Source: Vibrio gazogenes
Lineage (GTDB): Bacteria; Pseudomonadota; Gammaproteobacteria; Enterobacterales; Vibrionaceae
NCBI RefSeq assembly: GCF_002196515.1
Contig: NZ_CP018835.1
Span: 2,046,001 to 2,110,000, forward strand
Length of the DNA stretch: 64,000 nucleotides
Reading direction: 5' to 3'
How positions within the stretch are numbered: the first letter of the stretch is position 1; the number at the start of each line of letters is the position of its first letter. The notes beneath the pieces were generated by a model. It was not told the origin of the DNA. It saw only the letters and a list, made by a program, of their open reading frames with translations, and ran no database searches. Positions 29,351 to 37,768 of this stretch are shown here, in pieces. A program made the translations under genes and the position numbers.

Positions 29351-30439
29351 CTACAGCGCATCATCGGTTTCGTAGAGATTATCCAGCGGATCTTTGGTAT
29401 CGCCACCCGAAACTTGTTGTAAATGATCCGTGGTCGCCATCCAGCGTTTGACTTGTGCATTGCTCGCGGAGGCAGAAATACCCGGCAGACTACTATCTAT
29501 AACGACCGGGGCCGGATAAATAATTGACCAGAGGTACAGCCAGATAGCTGCGTTATGCTTTTCTCCCTGCTGTGTCTGATTAAAGAAGCGGGTTTGTTGT
29601 TCCACAAAAGCGACCGCATTATGCAGGGCGCGGTTCTCGTCACCGATAAATGGTGTTGATGCGACCGCTGAAGTCCGATAGGAGTCGATCGCGATCCCTT
29701 TGGGTTTGAGACGACTGACCGCTTCCCGGGCTGCTTCACCAACCCAGCGACCATTCAAATAATCCTTACTGTGATTGGAGTAGAATGCATCCAGCAATGA
29801 TACGCGTTGCGGCACGATGTTGTTGGCAATCTGACCCCGTTCAGCCAGTGTTGCCAGTCGATCCGCCAGCCGAAGCGCGACCTGATTTCCCAAACTGTGT
29901 CCGGCAAGGCGAATATCATTGCCCCGATATCCTTGCATGGCATTGAGATACTGTTGCAGTAATAACTCGGTGACATTCTCTGTTGGGCCTGTATGGTAGT
30001 TTCCGCGACTGTCGCGCCAGCGCATTTTTTTCGGCCCGTTGGCTGACCAGATTTTCGCTTCAGCATCTTTTAGCTCAGGTTCATCAGCGAACTGATCCCA
30101 ATATAACATGGCCACATTATAGCCTTCGGCTCGCCAGAGGTTGGCAAAGTCGATATTGGGTGTCCCCCCGCCGTTTTCCCAGTAGACGGTTCTGTTTTGT
30201 TCAATCGTATGATTGGATTGCCAGCCATGAATCAGAATCAGTGTTGGTCTGGATGGATCATAATAGGTGCTGCCATTGCGGGTATCTTGTCCGCCTTTCT
30301 GATACTGGTCGTCGGCACCAAACCAATACAACCCATAACTCAGTTGATCAAAATCTTGTCTCGGAAAGACACCCGTTTTAGCGATAGCGCTGAAAGACAG
30401 ACATACACTAGCGAAGTAGATGAAATATTTTTTTATCAT
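29351..30439 (-). CDS. Secreted alpha/beta-hydrolase, lipase-like
   Basis: The 362-residue protein has a signal peptide (about 1-20, SAIA|K) and an alpha/beta-hydrolase core: PTLILIHGWQSNHT (oxyanion region), IRLAGHSLGNQVALRLADRLA (nucleophile elbow G-H-S-L-G), and a likely acid and histidine further on (LLDAFYSNHS, RALHNAVAF). The pattern recalls extracellular triacylglycerol lipases. Probably exported and acting on esters; substrate unknown. It stands alone, divergent from the PTS porin. Confidence 0.75.
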   Translation of the reverse strand: MIKKYFIYFASVCLSFSAIAKTGVFPRQDFDQLSYGLYWFGADDQYQKGGQDTRNGSTYYDPSRPTLILIHGWQSNHTIEQNRTVYWENGGGTPNIDFANLWRAEGYNVAMLYWDQFADEPELKDAEAKIWSANGPKKMRWRDSRGNYHTGPTENVTELLLQQYLNAMQGYRGNDIRLAGHSLGNQVALRLADRLATLAERGQIANNIVPQRVSLLDAFYSNHSKDYLNGRWVGEAAREAVSRLKPKGIAIDSYRTSAVASTPFIGDENRALHNAVAFVEQQTRFFNQTQQGEKHNAAIWLYLWSIIYPAPVVIDSSLPGISASASNAQVKRWMATTDHLQQVSGGDTKDPLDNLYETDDAL

Positions 30440-30727
30440 AATTTATCCATAGGTCTAAGAAAGAAACTCGGTCTAAGAAGTAAGTCACTTGAGCAAATGC
30501 TCAAATGGATAAAAACGGCTTTATGTTCAAGTGTCTATAAATAATGTGTCTGTTTTCTATACGATCCTCTGTTTTCTATACCGGCTCACATTTATTGACC
30601 ATGTTGCATATAGTTATAACGATAACAACCCTTGGATAAGTTGTTATTCCTGCTGTTTATTCATTCGAATTCCATCATTCATCATGTCGACCGCACTTTA
30701 TCGAGGTAAAAAAGTGATATTCGTAAC

Positions 30728-30753
30728 AATATTGGAAACCGGTTTCCAATATT
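30728..30753. promoter_or_regulatory. LacI-type operator upstream of porin (26-bp perfect palindrome)
   Basis: Arm AATATTGGAAACC (30728-30740) is followed directly by its perfect complement (30741-30753). The core TTGGAAACCGGTTTCCAA has the central CG expected of LacI-family sites and equals the core of the PTS operator at 33951-33970. It lies about 270 bases before the porin start and about 290 bases upstream of the divergent lipase start, so it could act on either. Confidence 0.85.
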
Positions 30754-31023
30754 TGTCCTGAATCTGAAAAATCGTGCTGATCACCACAATCTATTGTTGT
30801 TTATAGAATTAGACTGGCTTTGAACAATAACTGAGCTCTCGAGAAAAGGCTGTGGTTCTTTCGATATGATCGTTGCTGATGGTTGTTTCCGTATTTTGAA
30901 ACGTTGCCAAATCTGTTGACGGTTGTGAGAACTGAGCATGATGGACCTTTGGTTTCAAGGGAACATGGGGTCAATTTCGGGAGGATGGTCTGAAACGATA
31001 GATAAAATAAAGACGAGAAAACT

Positions 31024-32181
31024 ATGGACAGGAAAAAACAGATGGGACTGAAGGTACTCCCTGTAATGCTGGCAGCCTGCTGGTCATTCAGTTCAGTTGC
31101 TGCCGCAGTGGATAAAGCGGCGCTGGACACTCAAATCCAACAACTCGAACAGTTACATCAGCAATATCAGAGTGAACTACAAAAGCTGAAACAAGAAAGA
31201 ATGGATTATGAAGAGTCGATGGACAGTGATTCGATTGCTTCGCTGAAAGCGATGATGGATCGGGTACATATCTTTGGTTTTTTCAGAGCAAAATACGATC
31301 ACGATGATCGTGAACCGATTGGTTCCGGTGCCAATAACAAGCATTTCTATATGGATTTAGAAGGCAAGATGAAAGTCTCGGAAGACTGGAGTGCAAACTT
31401 CCAGATTGAGACCCGTAAAGGCTATACCGTCACGCAATCATGGCGTAATGGGGATAACGGTAGTAGTGACCAGGATGGGACATTACAGCGGATTTGGGTT
31501 GAAGGACGTCCCGGTGGTGTTGGTGTGACATTAGGGACAAAATGGTGGGGCTACGGATTTCAGGCCGTTCCGTTTGGTCATGCAGCCGACGGGGTTCAGC
31601 TTGATTATGACGTCTTGCCGGGGTGGAATGCCAAAGCATTCTGGCTGAGACCGAGACAGGGTGATTTGGTGACGATGCCTAACAGCTCTGATATTTCGAT
31701 TGCAGGTGCCAACCTGACGGGGAGTTTGACCGATGATTTGCAGACCAGCCTGACTTTTGCGACGAACGACAACAAAAATGATGCACAGAAAATGGATCGG
31801 ATGGGGGCATTTGAACTGCAATATCGCCTGACGGATGACATTCTTCTTCGCGGTGCGTTTGCAATGACGAATGCCGAGCATCATAACACTAGCCAAGAAT
31901 ACCGTATCGATTATAAAGATACTGATTTAGCACAAGTTGGATCATACGGACTTTATTTCCGCTATATCGATTTCAGAAGATATGGGGACTACTCTCATGA
32001 TGATGAATGGGGTTCATTACCGAGTGATGCTAAAGGTGGCATTCTTGGGGTGAAATACGTGTTATTTAAAAATGTTGTTTGGGAAACCTTCTACTCCGTT
32101 CAAGAACGGTTCCGTTCCGGCGGTAGTGATGCAGGTGCCTATCGACATCTATTCCGTACACAGATTGATTTCCATTTCTAA
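31024..32181 (+). CDS. Outer-membrane porin of the beta-glucoside regulon
   Basis: The 385-residue protein has a signal peptide ending in SVAAA, a short periplasmic coiled coil (about residues 30-65, QIQQLEQLHQQYQSELQKL), and a beta-barrel with alternating hydrophobic strands ending in QIDFHF, whose terminal Phe is the BAM signal. It resembles sugar-specific porins that combine an N-terminal coiled coil with a barrel. The operator upstream is shared with the PTS genes, so it should admit beta-glucosides such as cellobiose. ATG 31042 has the better ribosome site (AGGA, eight bases) and is an alternative start giving a shorter signal peptide. Confidence 0.82.
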   Translation: MDRKKQMGLKVLPVMLAACWSFSSVAAAVDKAALDTQIQQLEQLHQQYQSELQKLKQERMDYEESMDSDSIASLKAMMDRVHIFGFFRAKYDHDDREPIGSGANNKHFYMDLEGKMKVSEDWSANFQIETRKGYTVTQSWRNGDNGSSDQDGTLQRIWVEGRPGGVGVTLGTKWWGYGFQAVPFGHAADGVQLDYDVLPGWNAKAFWLRPRQGDLVTMPNSSDISIAGANLTGSLTDDLQTSLTFATNDNKNDAQKMDRMGAFELQYRLTDDILLRGAFAMTNAEHHNTSQEYRIDYKDTDLAQVGSYGLYFRYIDFRRYGDYSHDDEWGSLPSDAKGGILGVKYVLFKNVVWETFYSVQERFRSGGSDAGAYRHLFRTQIDFHF

Positions 32182-32291
32182 GGAGGACACAAATAGATTG
32201 TTTTGTTTTTGTTCAATACATAAAGCTGTTTCACCAGAACAGCGTATAAATAGAAGTTAATAAGAAAAGCATATTGTTAGAAAAAGGGAAA

Positions 32292-32320
32292 ACCGGCGGT
32301 TCAGGGGGAGAACCGTCGGT
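32292..32320. terminator. Terminator between convergent porin and EIIC genes
   Basis: Arms ACCGGCGGTTC (32292-32302) and GAACCGTCGGT (32310-32320) pair over 11 bp with one G-U; CTTTCTC follows on the plus strand and TTTTCCCTTTTTC on the minus strand. Confidence 0.7.
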
Positions 32321-32371
32321 CTTTCTCATCAAGATGGCTGTGCCTTTAGTGATACTAGGTGATCGGATCAA

Positions 32372-33688
32372 TTAATGTTTTTGGGCGGCCATTTGCTCTT
32401 GCTGCGCGAGAATGATTTTCTCGTGAGCACGAAAAAAGGGGAGGTACAGACAATAAGCATTCACGAGCGCAAAGAGCACCATTAACACGTTGGCGATACT
32501 GCCATTTGCGGCCCATGTGGCACCGAGTGGGGCGGGAACGGTCCAAGGTAACATCATGACGATTCGGTCCAGCACGCCAATCGACGTCAGATACCAGGCG
32601 ATGGTGGCATTCAATATCGGGACAAAAATGAAAGGGAGAATAAACACCGGATTCATGATAATCGGAAAACCGAACAAAATTGGTTCGTTAATATTAAAAA
32701 TTGCAGGTAACAGCGCGACTTTTCCGACCGACTTCATATGGTTGGAACGGCTTTTCAACGCAAGATATACCAACGGTAGTGTTGAACCAACACCCCCGAT
32801 CAGAAGGAAAAAATCCCAGAATGATGCGGTATAAATGTGCGGTGGAATTTGGACGCCCGTTTCAATGGCAGCTTGATTGGCAAGTAGGTTCGTCATCCAG
32901 AAAGGATTCATGATACTGGTGATAATGATTGAACCGTGGATCCCGACGAACCACAACAGCTGACAAACCAGAATCGAAATGATCACTGCGGCCAGACTGT
33001 CGGAGGCAAGAATGAGTGGCTTGAACAGTGTTTCAATCAGGTGAGGGAAATGCACACCAGCATAATATTTTAGTGTGAGATCAAATAACGATAATGTCAG
33101 GAAGACGATAAAGATCGGAATGAGTAATTTAAACCCTTGCGCAGTAATCAGCGGTACGTCATCAGGCATATGGATGTACCAACCTTTCTTAATAAACAAG
33201 TGAATGACTTCTACGGCATAGATACCTGCGACGAGCGCCGTAAAAATACCACCGCCACCCAGATAGTAAAGTTCTTGGGTATTGAGTGTTGAAAACCCAG
33301 ACAGCATCAGAAAAGCGAGGCAACCGGTTAGTCCGGATAAACGCTCCGGAAGACGGTATTGTTTTGCCAGACTGGCGGAGATACCAAAGGAAATAATCAT
33401 TGCAACCAGCCCGAGAGTGATTTGGTACATGGGCAGAATGACAGGTTGTAAACGAATACTGAGCGATTCCCACCACAATGCGATCGATGACGTTTCGCCT
33501 ATCGATAGGGCTGAGGTGAGCGGGAAAATCAGGGGCACAAAAATGCAACCAATAAAGACAAAAGGCATTGAGATCTGAAAACCGTCGCGTAACGCGATCA
33601 GATGGGGGCTCTGGCTTAACTTCCTTGCATATGGTGAAAAATAATGATCAAGAGTGTCCGCGAACAGTCTGGTAACGGAATGATTCAT
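32372..33688 (-). CDS. PTS EIIC, lactose/cellobiose family (first copy, unlinked to EIIB)
   Basis: The 438-residue membrane protein has about ten hydrophobic spans and the Lac-family EIIC pattern: ALRDGFQISMPFVFIGCIFV, CQLLWFVGIHGSIIITSIMNPFWMTNLLANQ, and FNINEPILFGFPIIMNPVFILPF. EIIC forms the sugar channel and binding site. It is transcribed away from the operon at 34108 and carries no EIIA or EIIB of its own, so it must borrow them, probably from that operon. Similarity to the second EIIC is clear but far from identity, suggesting a different sugar. A degenerate operator copy lies about 30 bases upstream. Confidence 0.93.
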   Translation of the reverse strand: MNHSVTRLFADTLDHYFSPYARKLSQSPHLIALRDGFQISMPFVFIGCIFVPLIFPLTSALSIGETSSIALWWESLSIRLQPVILPMYQITLGLVAMIISFGISASLAKQYRLPERLSGLTGCLAFLMLSGFSTLNTQELYYLGGGGIFTALVAGIYAVEVIHLFIKKGWYIHMPDDVPLITAQGFKLLIPIFIVFLTLSLFDLTLKYYAGVHFPHLIETLFKPLILASDSLAAVIISILVCQLLWFVGIHGSIIITSIMNPFWMTNLLANQAAIETGVQIPPHIYTASFWDFFLLIGGVGSTLPLVYLALKSRSNHMKSVGKVALLPAIFNINEPILFGFPIIMNPVFILPFIFVPILNATIAWYLTSIGVLDRIVMMLPWTVPAPLGATWAANGSIANVLMVLFALVNAYCLYLPFFRAHEKIILAQQEQMAAQKH

Positions 33689-33715
33689 GGCGATCCTTGT
33701 CCTTGATGAGTAATT

Positions 33716-33734
33716 TTGGAAACCGATTGTCCAA
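33716..33734 (-). promoter_or_regulatory. Degenerate operator upstream of the first EIIC gene
   Basis: TTGGAAACCGATTGTCCAA keeps the left half of the regulon operator exactly and the right half with one inserted base and one change. Position close to the EIIC start suggests control by the same LacI-type regulator, with weaker binding. Confidence 0.5.
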
Positions 33735-33919
33735 CCTGCTATTCTTTCATAAACAACGATTTATAAATAAAGATTAGATCACACCTTCATACGGTGATAT
33801 TGCCTTTTACTGTGGTAAAAACAGTCGGCAAAATCAGTGCCTTTCTTTCAATCATCATGACCACGAATCGATGAATCTGTTTGATAGATCATAGAATCAT
33901 ACTCGCTTGTGACCGTTTT

Positions 33920-33935
33920 AATGATCAAATTCACA
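33920..33935 (+). promoter_or_regulatory. Candidate CRP site of the PTS operon
   Basis: AATGATCAAATTCACA fits TGTGA-N6-TCACA at 8 of 10 core positions, just upstream of the operator palindrome. cAMP-CRP control would be normal for a PTS operon, but this is a weak match. Confidence 0.4.
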
Positions 33936-33937
33936 TT

Positions 33938-33983
33938 CCCACGGATTACACTTGGAAACCGGTTTCCAAGTGTAATCCGTGGG
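33938..33983. promoter_or_regulatory. 46-bp perfect palindrome centred on the PTS operator
   Basis: Bases 33938-33960 (starting CCCACGGATTACA and ending CTTGGAAACC) are followed with no spacer by their exact reverse complement (33961-33983). The inner 18 bp are the regulon operator. The outer 14 bp of each arm are not part of the operator at 30728, so the symmetry is longer than repressor binding needs. It lies 125 bases before the EIIB gene. In RNA it would form a very stable hairpin without T run. Confidence 0.9.
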
Positions 33984-34107
33984 CGCATACTTTCAGTGTC
34001 TAAACAGGGAATCGCCTAAACAAATCAATCAGTGTCTAAACGAATCAATGCTTAAGCGAAATCATCGTTGAAGCAAACGTATCGAAACGAAGTAAGGAGT
34101 ATCGGTT

Positions 34108-34422
34108 ATGAAAAAAATCATGCTGTGTTGCTCAGCAGGAATGTCAACCTCGTTGCTGGTGAAGAAAATGGAAGCCGCAGCAAAAGAGCGTGGCATTGAT
34201 GTTGAGATAAAGGCATATGGTACCTCGGAGTTCAGTGATCAGGTTGGCAACTATCAAGTGGTTTTACTGGGCCCTCAGGTTAAGTACATGCAACAGGACT
34301 TACAAAAGAAAGCCGACAAATACGGTATCAGAGTCGAGCCTATCAATATGATGGATTATGGGATGCAGAATGGAGATAAAGTGCTTGATTTTGCAATAGA
34401 ACTGATAGGCGAGTGCGTTTGA
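34108..34422 (+). CDS. PTS EIIB, lactose/cellobiose family
   Basis: The 104-residue cytoplasmic protein has the Lac-family EIIB start KKIMLCCSAGMSTSLLVKKM; the phosphorylated cysteine is Cys8 in the loop CSAGMSTS. It takes phosphate from EIIA and passes it to the sugar carried by EIIC. GTAAGGAG precedes the ATG with normal spacing. It is the first gene of the operon EIIB-EIIC-GH1-EIIA. Confidence 0.95.
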   Translation: MKKIMLCCSAGMSTSLLVKKMEAAAKERGIDVEIKAYGTSEFSDQVGNYQVVLLGPQVKYMQQDLQKKADKYGIRVEPINMMDYGMQNGDKVLDFAIELIGECV

Positions 34423-34447
34423 GAAAAATTAAGAACAGGACATCAAA

Positions 34448-35776
34448 ATGAGTACTCTATACGACCATGTGGTCAATGCAATTGAACAAAAACTAACACC
34501 AATAGCGGTCAAAGTTGGTCAACAAAAATATCTCACCTCGATCAGGGACGGTTTTATTGCGGCATTGCCGTTCATGATCGTCGGATCATTCATGCTCGTG
34601 TTTATCTTCCCACCTTTTCCTGCGGATACAACATGGGGCTTTGCCCGGGCATGGCTGGATTTTTCCTCCGAATACCGTGATCAACTCATGCTACCTTTCA
34701 ACCTGAGCATGGGGATTATGACGGTGTTCATATCGGTCGGGATTGGCTCCAGTCTGGCCAAGCATCACGAGCTTGATCCGATGACAACCGGTCTGCTGGC
34801 ATTAATGGCATTTATGCTGGTTGCAGCGCCATTAAAAGACGGTTCGATATCGATGCAATACTTGTCAGGACAGGGGATCTTTACTTCAATCCTGACCGCG
34901 ATTTATGCGACCGAAGTGTATGCCTTCCTGAAGCGTCACCATGTGACGATTAAACTTCCTCCAGAGGTTCCGACAGGCGTTTCTCGCTCGTTTGAAATCC
35001 TCATCCCTGTTTTATTCATCATTCTGACGTTGTACCCACTCAACTTATTGATTGAAGCACAAACCGGGATGATTTTACCTCAGGCAATTATGACATTACT
35101 TGAGCCGTTAGTGTCTGCTTCTGACTCATTAGCGGCAGTATTACTTGCTGTCTTTATTTGTCAGCTTCTTTGGTTTGCTGGGATTCATGGGGCATTAATC
35201 GTGACCGGGATCATGAACCCATTCTGGATGACCAATCTGTCTGAAAACCAAGTAGCGATGGCCGCAGGTGAAGCGCTGCCTCATATTTTCCTACAGGGGT
35301 TCTGGGATCACTACTTATTGATCGGTGGTGTGGGGTCAACTTTACCACTGGCATTTTTATTGCTGAGATCAAAAGCGGTTCACTTAAGAACGATTGGGAA
35401 AATGGGTATAGTCCCCGGCTTCTTTAATATCAATGAACCGATTTTGTTCGGGGCTCCGATCATCATGAACCCGATCTTTTTCCTACCATTCATCTTTATT
35501 CCGATGATTAATGCGGTGTTTGCGTGGTTTGCGGTGGACCTTGGTCTTGTTGCAAAAGTGGTCTCACTGACACCATGGACAACGCCTGGCCCAATCGGGG
35601 CATCATGGGCCGCCAACTGGGCCGTTAGTCCGGTAATTCTGTCTCTCTTGTGTATGTGTTCTGCTGCGCTGATGTATCTGCCTTTCCTAAAAGCTTATGA
35701 GAAACAGCTATTAGACAAAGAAGCAACCGAAGCGAAGAAGAAAGAAGCCGAGCATCCACAAGGTGTCACCGTTTAA
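34448..35776 (+). CDS. PTS EIIC, lactose/cellobiose family (second copy, in operon)
   Basis: The 442-residue EIIC has about ten spans and the same family motifs as the copy at 32372: SIRDGFIAALPFMIVGSFMLVF, CQLLWFAGIHGALIVTGIMNPFWMTNLSENQ, and FNINEPILFGAPIIMNPIFFLPFIF. A charged tail (KQLLDKEATEAKKKEAEH) ends in the cytoplasm. It lies 25 bases after EIIB and before the phospho-glucosidase, so it is the main sugar channel of this operon. Confidence 0.95.
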   Translation: MSTLYDHVVNAIEQKLTPIAVKVGQQKYLTSIRDGFIAALPFMIVGSFMLVFIFPPFPADTTWGFARAWLDFSSEYRDQLMLPFNLSMGIMTVFISVGIGSSLAKHHELDPMTTGLLALMAFMLVAAPLKDGSISMQYLSGQGIFTSILTAIYATEVYAFLKRHHVTIKLPPEVPTGVSRSFEILIPVLFIILTLYPLNLLIEAQTGMILPQAIMTLLEPLVSASDSLAAVLLAVFICQLLWFAGIHGALIVTGIMNPFWMTNLSENQVAMAAGEALPHIFLQGFWDHYLLIGGVGSTLPLAFLLLRSKAVHLRTIGKMGIVPGFFNINEPILFGAPIIMNPIFFLPFIFIPMINAVFAWFAVDLGLVAKVVSLTPWTTPGPIGASWAANWAVSPVILSLLCMCSAALMYLPFLKAYEKQLLDKEATEAKKKEAEHPQGVTV

Positions 35777-35855
35777 TCATGTGGTGAAATATCAATCAAT
35801 AAAATAAGAGCGATACAGTGCGGGCAGAGTAACTGCCCGCTGATGGAGAACAAAT

Positions 35856-37241
35856 ATGAAGTATCAATTTCCGCAGCATTTCTATTGGGGAAGTGCAGCC
35901 TCAGCGACACAAACTGAAGGTGCGGCCTTTTCTGGCGGAAAAGGGGAAAATATCTGGGATCACTGGTACAAATCTGAACCGAATCGCTTTCATCAAGGGG
36001 TTTCTGCGACAGATGCGTCAACGTTTTATGAGCATTTCCGTTCAGATATTCAATTGATGAAAGACATCAAGCATAACAGTTTCCGCACTTCGATTTCGTG
36101 GGCTCGTTTGATCCCTGACGGAACTGGTGACGTCAATCCTGAAGCGGTTGATTTTTACAATCAAGTGATCGACACACTGATTGAACAAGGGATCGAACCA
36201 TTTATCTGTCTGTTCCATTTCGATATGCCGATGAAGATGCAGGCACTTGGCGGCTTTGAGAATCGTCGCGTGTTACAAGCCTATGCCGATTATGCCGAAA
36301 CCTGTTTTCGTTTGTTCGGTGATCGGGTGAAGCACTGGTTCACATTTAATGAACCGATTGTGCCGGTTGAAGGTGGTTACTTGTACGATTTCCATTACCC
36401 GAATGTGTTGGATTTTCGTCGTGCTGCAACTGTGGCCTATCACACCGTATTGGCGCATTCGATGGCCGTGAGCAAGTATCGCGACCTGAAACTGAGCGGA
36501 CGGATTGGCATCGTGCTCAATCTGACACCGTCCTATCCACGTTCACAACATCAGGCGGATCTGGAAGCTGCCAATATTTGTGATTTGATGTTTAACCGAA
36601 GTTTCCTTGATCCGGTAATTCGGGGGGAATATCCGCAGCAACTCGTGACTTTACTCAAGCAATACGGACAACTCCCTGATATTCATGATGGTGATTGTGA
36701 CCTGATTGCTAAAGGTAAAATCGACCTGCTGGGGATTAATTACTATCAGCCAAGAAGAGTGAAAGCGCGGTTGAGTGCGGTGAATCCTAACGCACCTTTT
36801 GTACCGGAGTGGTTCTTTGAGCCTTATGAAATGCCCGGCCGCAAAATGAACCCGCATCGGGGTTGGGAAATTTATGAGAAAGGTATTTATGACATCCTGA
36901 CGAACCTACGGGAACACTACGGCAATATTCCTTGTTATATCTCAGAAAATGGCATGGGGGTCGAAGGTGAAGAAAAATTCCTCAAAGATGGACAGATTCA
37001 GGACGACTATCGCATTGATTTTATTCGTGAACATCTGAAATGGATACATCGGGCGATTGAAGAAGGCTCTGCGTGTTTCGGGTACCACCTCTGGACCTTT
37101 ATCGATAACTGGTCTTGGTGCAACGCTTATAAAAATCGGTATGGGTTTTACCGACTGGATTTGGCAACACAGCAGCGCAGCCTGAAAAAAAGTGGTGAAT
37201 GGTTTGCTCAGGTTTCAGAAGGTAATGGATTTGATGATTGA
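35856..37241 (+). CDS. 6-phospho-beta-glucosidase, GH1 family
   Basis: The 461-residue cytoplasmic enzyme hydrolyses the phosphorylated disaccharide or aryl glucoside that enters by the PTS. GH1 motifs: FYWGSAASATQTEGA at the start, acid/base Glu166 in TFNEP and nucleophile Glu364 in YISENGMG. WSWCNAYKNRYGFYRLD near the C-terminus holds residues that in the phospho-specific branch contact the 6-phosphate (the K-x-R-Y-G-F segment). Full length. It lies between EIIC and EIIA. Cellobiose, gentiobiose or arbutin/salicin-type substrates are all possible. Confidence 0.94.
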   Translation: MKYQFPQHFYWGSAASATQTEGAAFSGGKGENIWDHWYKSEPNRFHQGVSATDASTFYEHFRSDIQLMKDIKHNSFRTSISWARLIPDGTGDVNPEAVDFYNQVIDTLIEQGIEPFICLFHFDMPMKMQALGGFENRRVLQAYADYAETCFRLFGDRVKHWFTFNEPIVPVEGGYLYDFHYPNVLDFRRAATVAYHTVLAHSMAVSKYRDLKLSGRIGIVLNLTPSYPRSQHQADLEAANICDLMFNRSFLDPVIRGEYPQQLVTLLKQYGQLPDIHDGDCDLIAKGKIDLLGINYYQPRRVKARLSAVNPNAPFVPEWFFEPYEMPGRKMNPHRGWEIYEKGIYDILTNLREHYGNIPCYISENGMGVEGEEKFLKDGQIQDDYRIDFIREHLKWIHRAIEEGSACFGYHLWTFIDNWSWCNAYKNRYGFYRLDLATQQRSLKKSGEWFAQVSEGNGFDD

Positions 37242-37280
37242 AGTGCCGTATGCAAGGAGCGCGGTAAATAGGAGTTTAGC

Positions 37281-37589
37281 ATGGATCTAGAAGAACAAGT
37301 CATGGGAATTATTGTCAATGCCGGACAATCCCGGAGCCTCTGTTATGAAGCGCTACGCAGTGCTAAGAGCGGAGATTTTGAACAGGCAGATATGTTGTTA
37401 CACCAGGCGAGTGAATTCGCAAGTCTTGCTCATCGTGTACAAACGCAGCTGATTGAAGCGGATGAAGGAGAAGGTAAAACACCGATGACACTCATTATGG
37501 TTCATGCACAGGACCATTTGATGACATCGATGCTCGCCAAGGAACTGGTCGTTGAATTGATCGACGTATATCGGCGGATTGCACAGTGA
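37281..37589 (+). CDS. PTS EIIA, lactose/cellobiose family
   Basis: The 102-residue helical protein is the first sugar-specific phosphocarrier. Motifs: VMGIIVNAGQSRSLCYEAL near the start and MVHAQDHLMTSMLA, where His75 is the phosphorylated histidine and Asp78 the buried metal ligand of the trimer. It is the last gene of the operon. It is the only EIIA of this family in the window and may serve both EIIC proteins. Confidence 0.95.
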   Translation: MDLEEQVMGIIVNAGQSRSLCYEALRSAKSGDFEQADMLLHQASEFASLAHRVQTQLIEADEGEGKTPMTLIMVHAQDHLMTSMLAKELVVELIDVYRRIAQ

Positions 37590-37622
37590 ATCACTTGCCT
37601 TGATTCGGGTGATACGTTCAAT

Positions 37623-37641
37623 CCGGTGATTAAATCACCGG
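37623..37641 (+). terminator. Hairpin after EIIA, possible weak terminator
   Basis: CCGGTGAT (37623-37630), TAA loop, ATCACCGG (37634-37641). The stem is perfect but only GTTGTTCG follows, so termination may be partial and allow read-through to the regulator gene. Confidence 0.45.
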
Positions 37642-37708
37642 GTTGTTCGCGTTAATTATTGTGCAGTCCTCTTGTTAAATATGTCTTCAAAGGTAAAATG
37701 AAAACAGA

Positions 37709-37726
37709 CGGGAACCGTTTTCCATC
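37709..37726 (+). promoter_or_regulatory. Operator-like site upstream of the regulator gene
   Basis: ACGGGAACCGTTTTCCAT matches the regulon operator TTGGAAACCGGTTTCCAA at 13 of 18 positions with the central CG kept. About 43 bases before the start codon, it suggests weak self-repression. Confidence 0.55.
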
Positions 37727-37768
37727 CTGAATGTTCCCTTTGATTGACCTTGGTTAAATAGGATTGTC

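Noticed and set aside
33770..33785. TCACA near 33776 as a CRP site
   Set aside because: The opposite half-site does not match; the candidate at 33920 is better.
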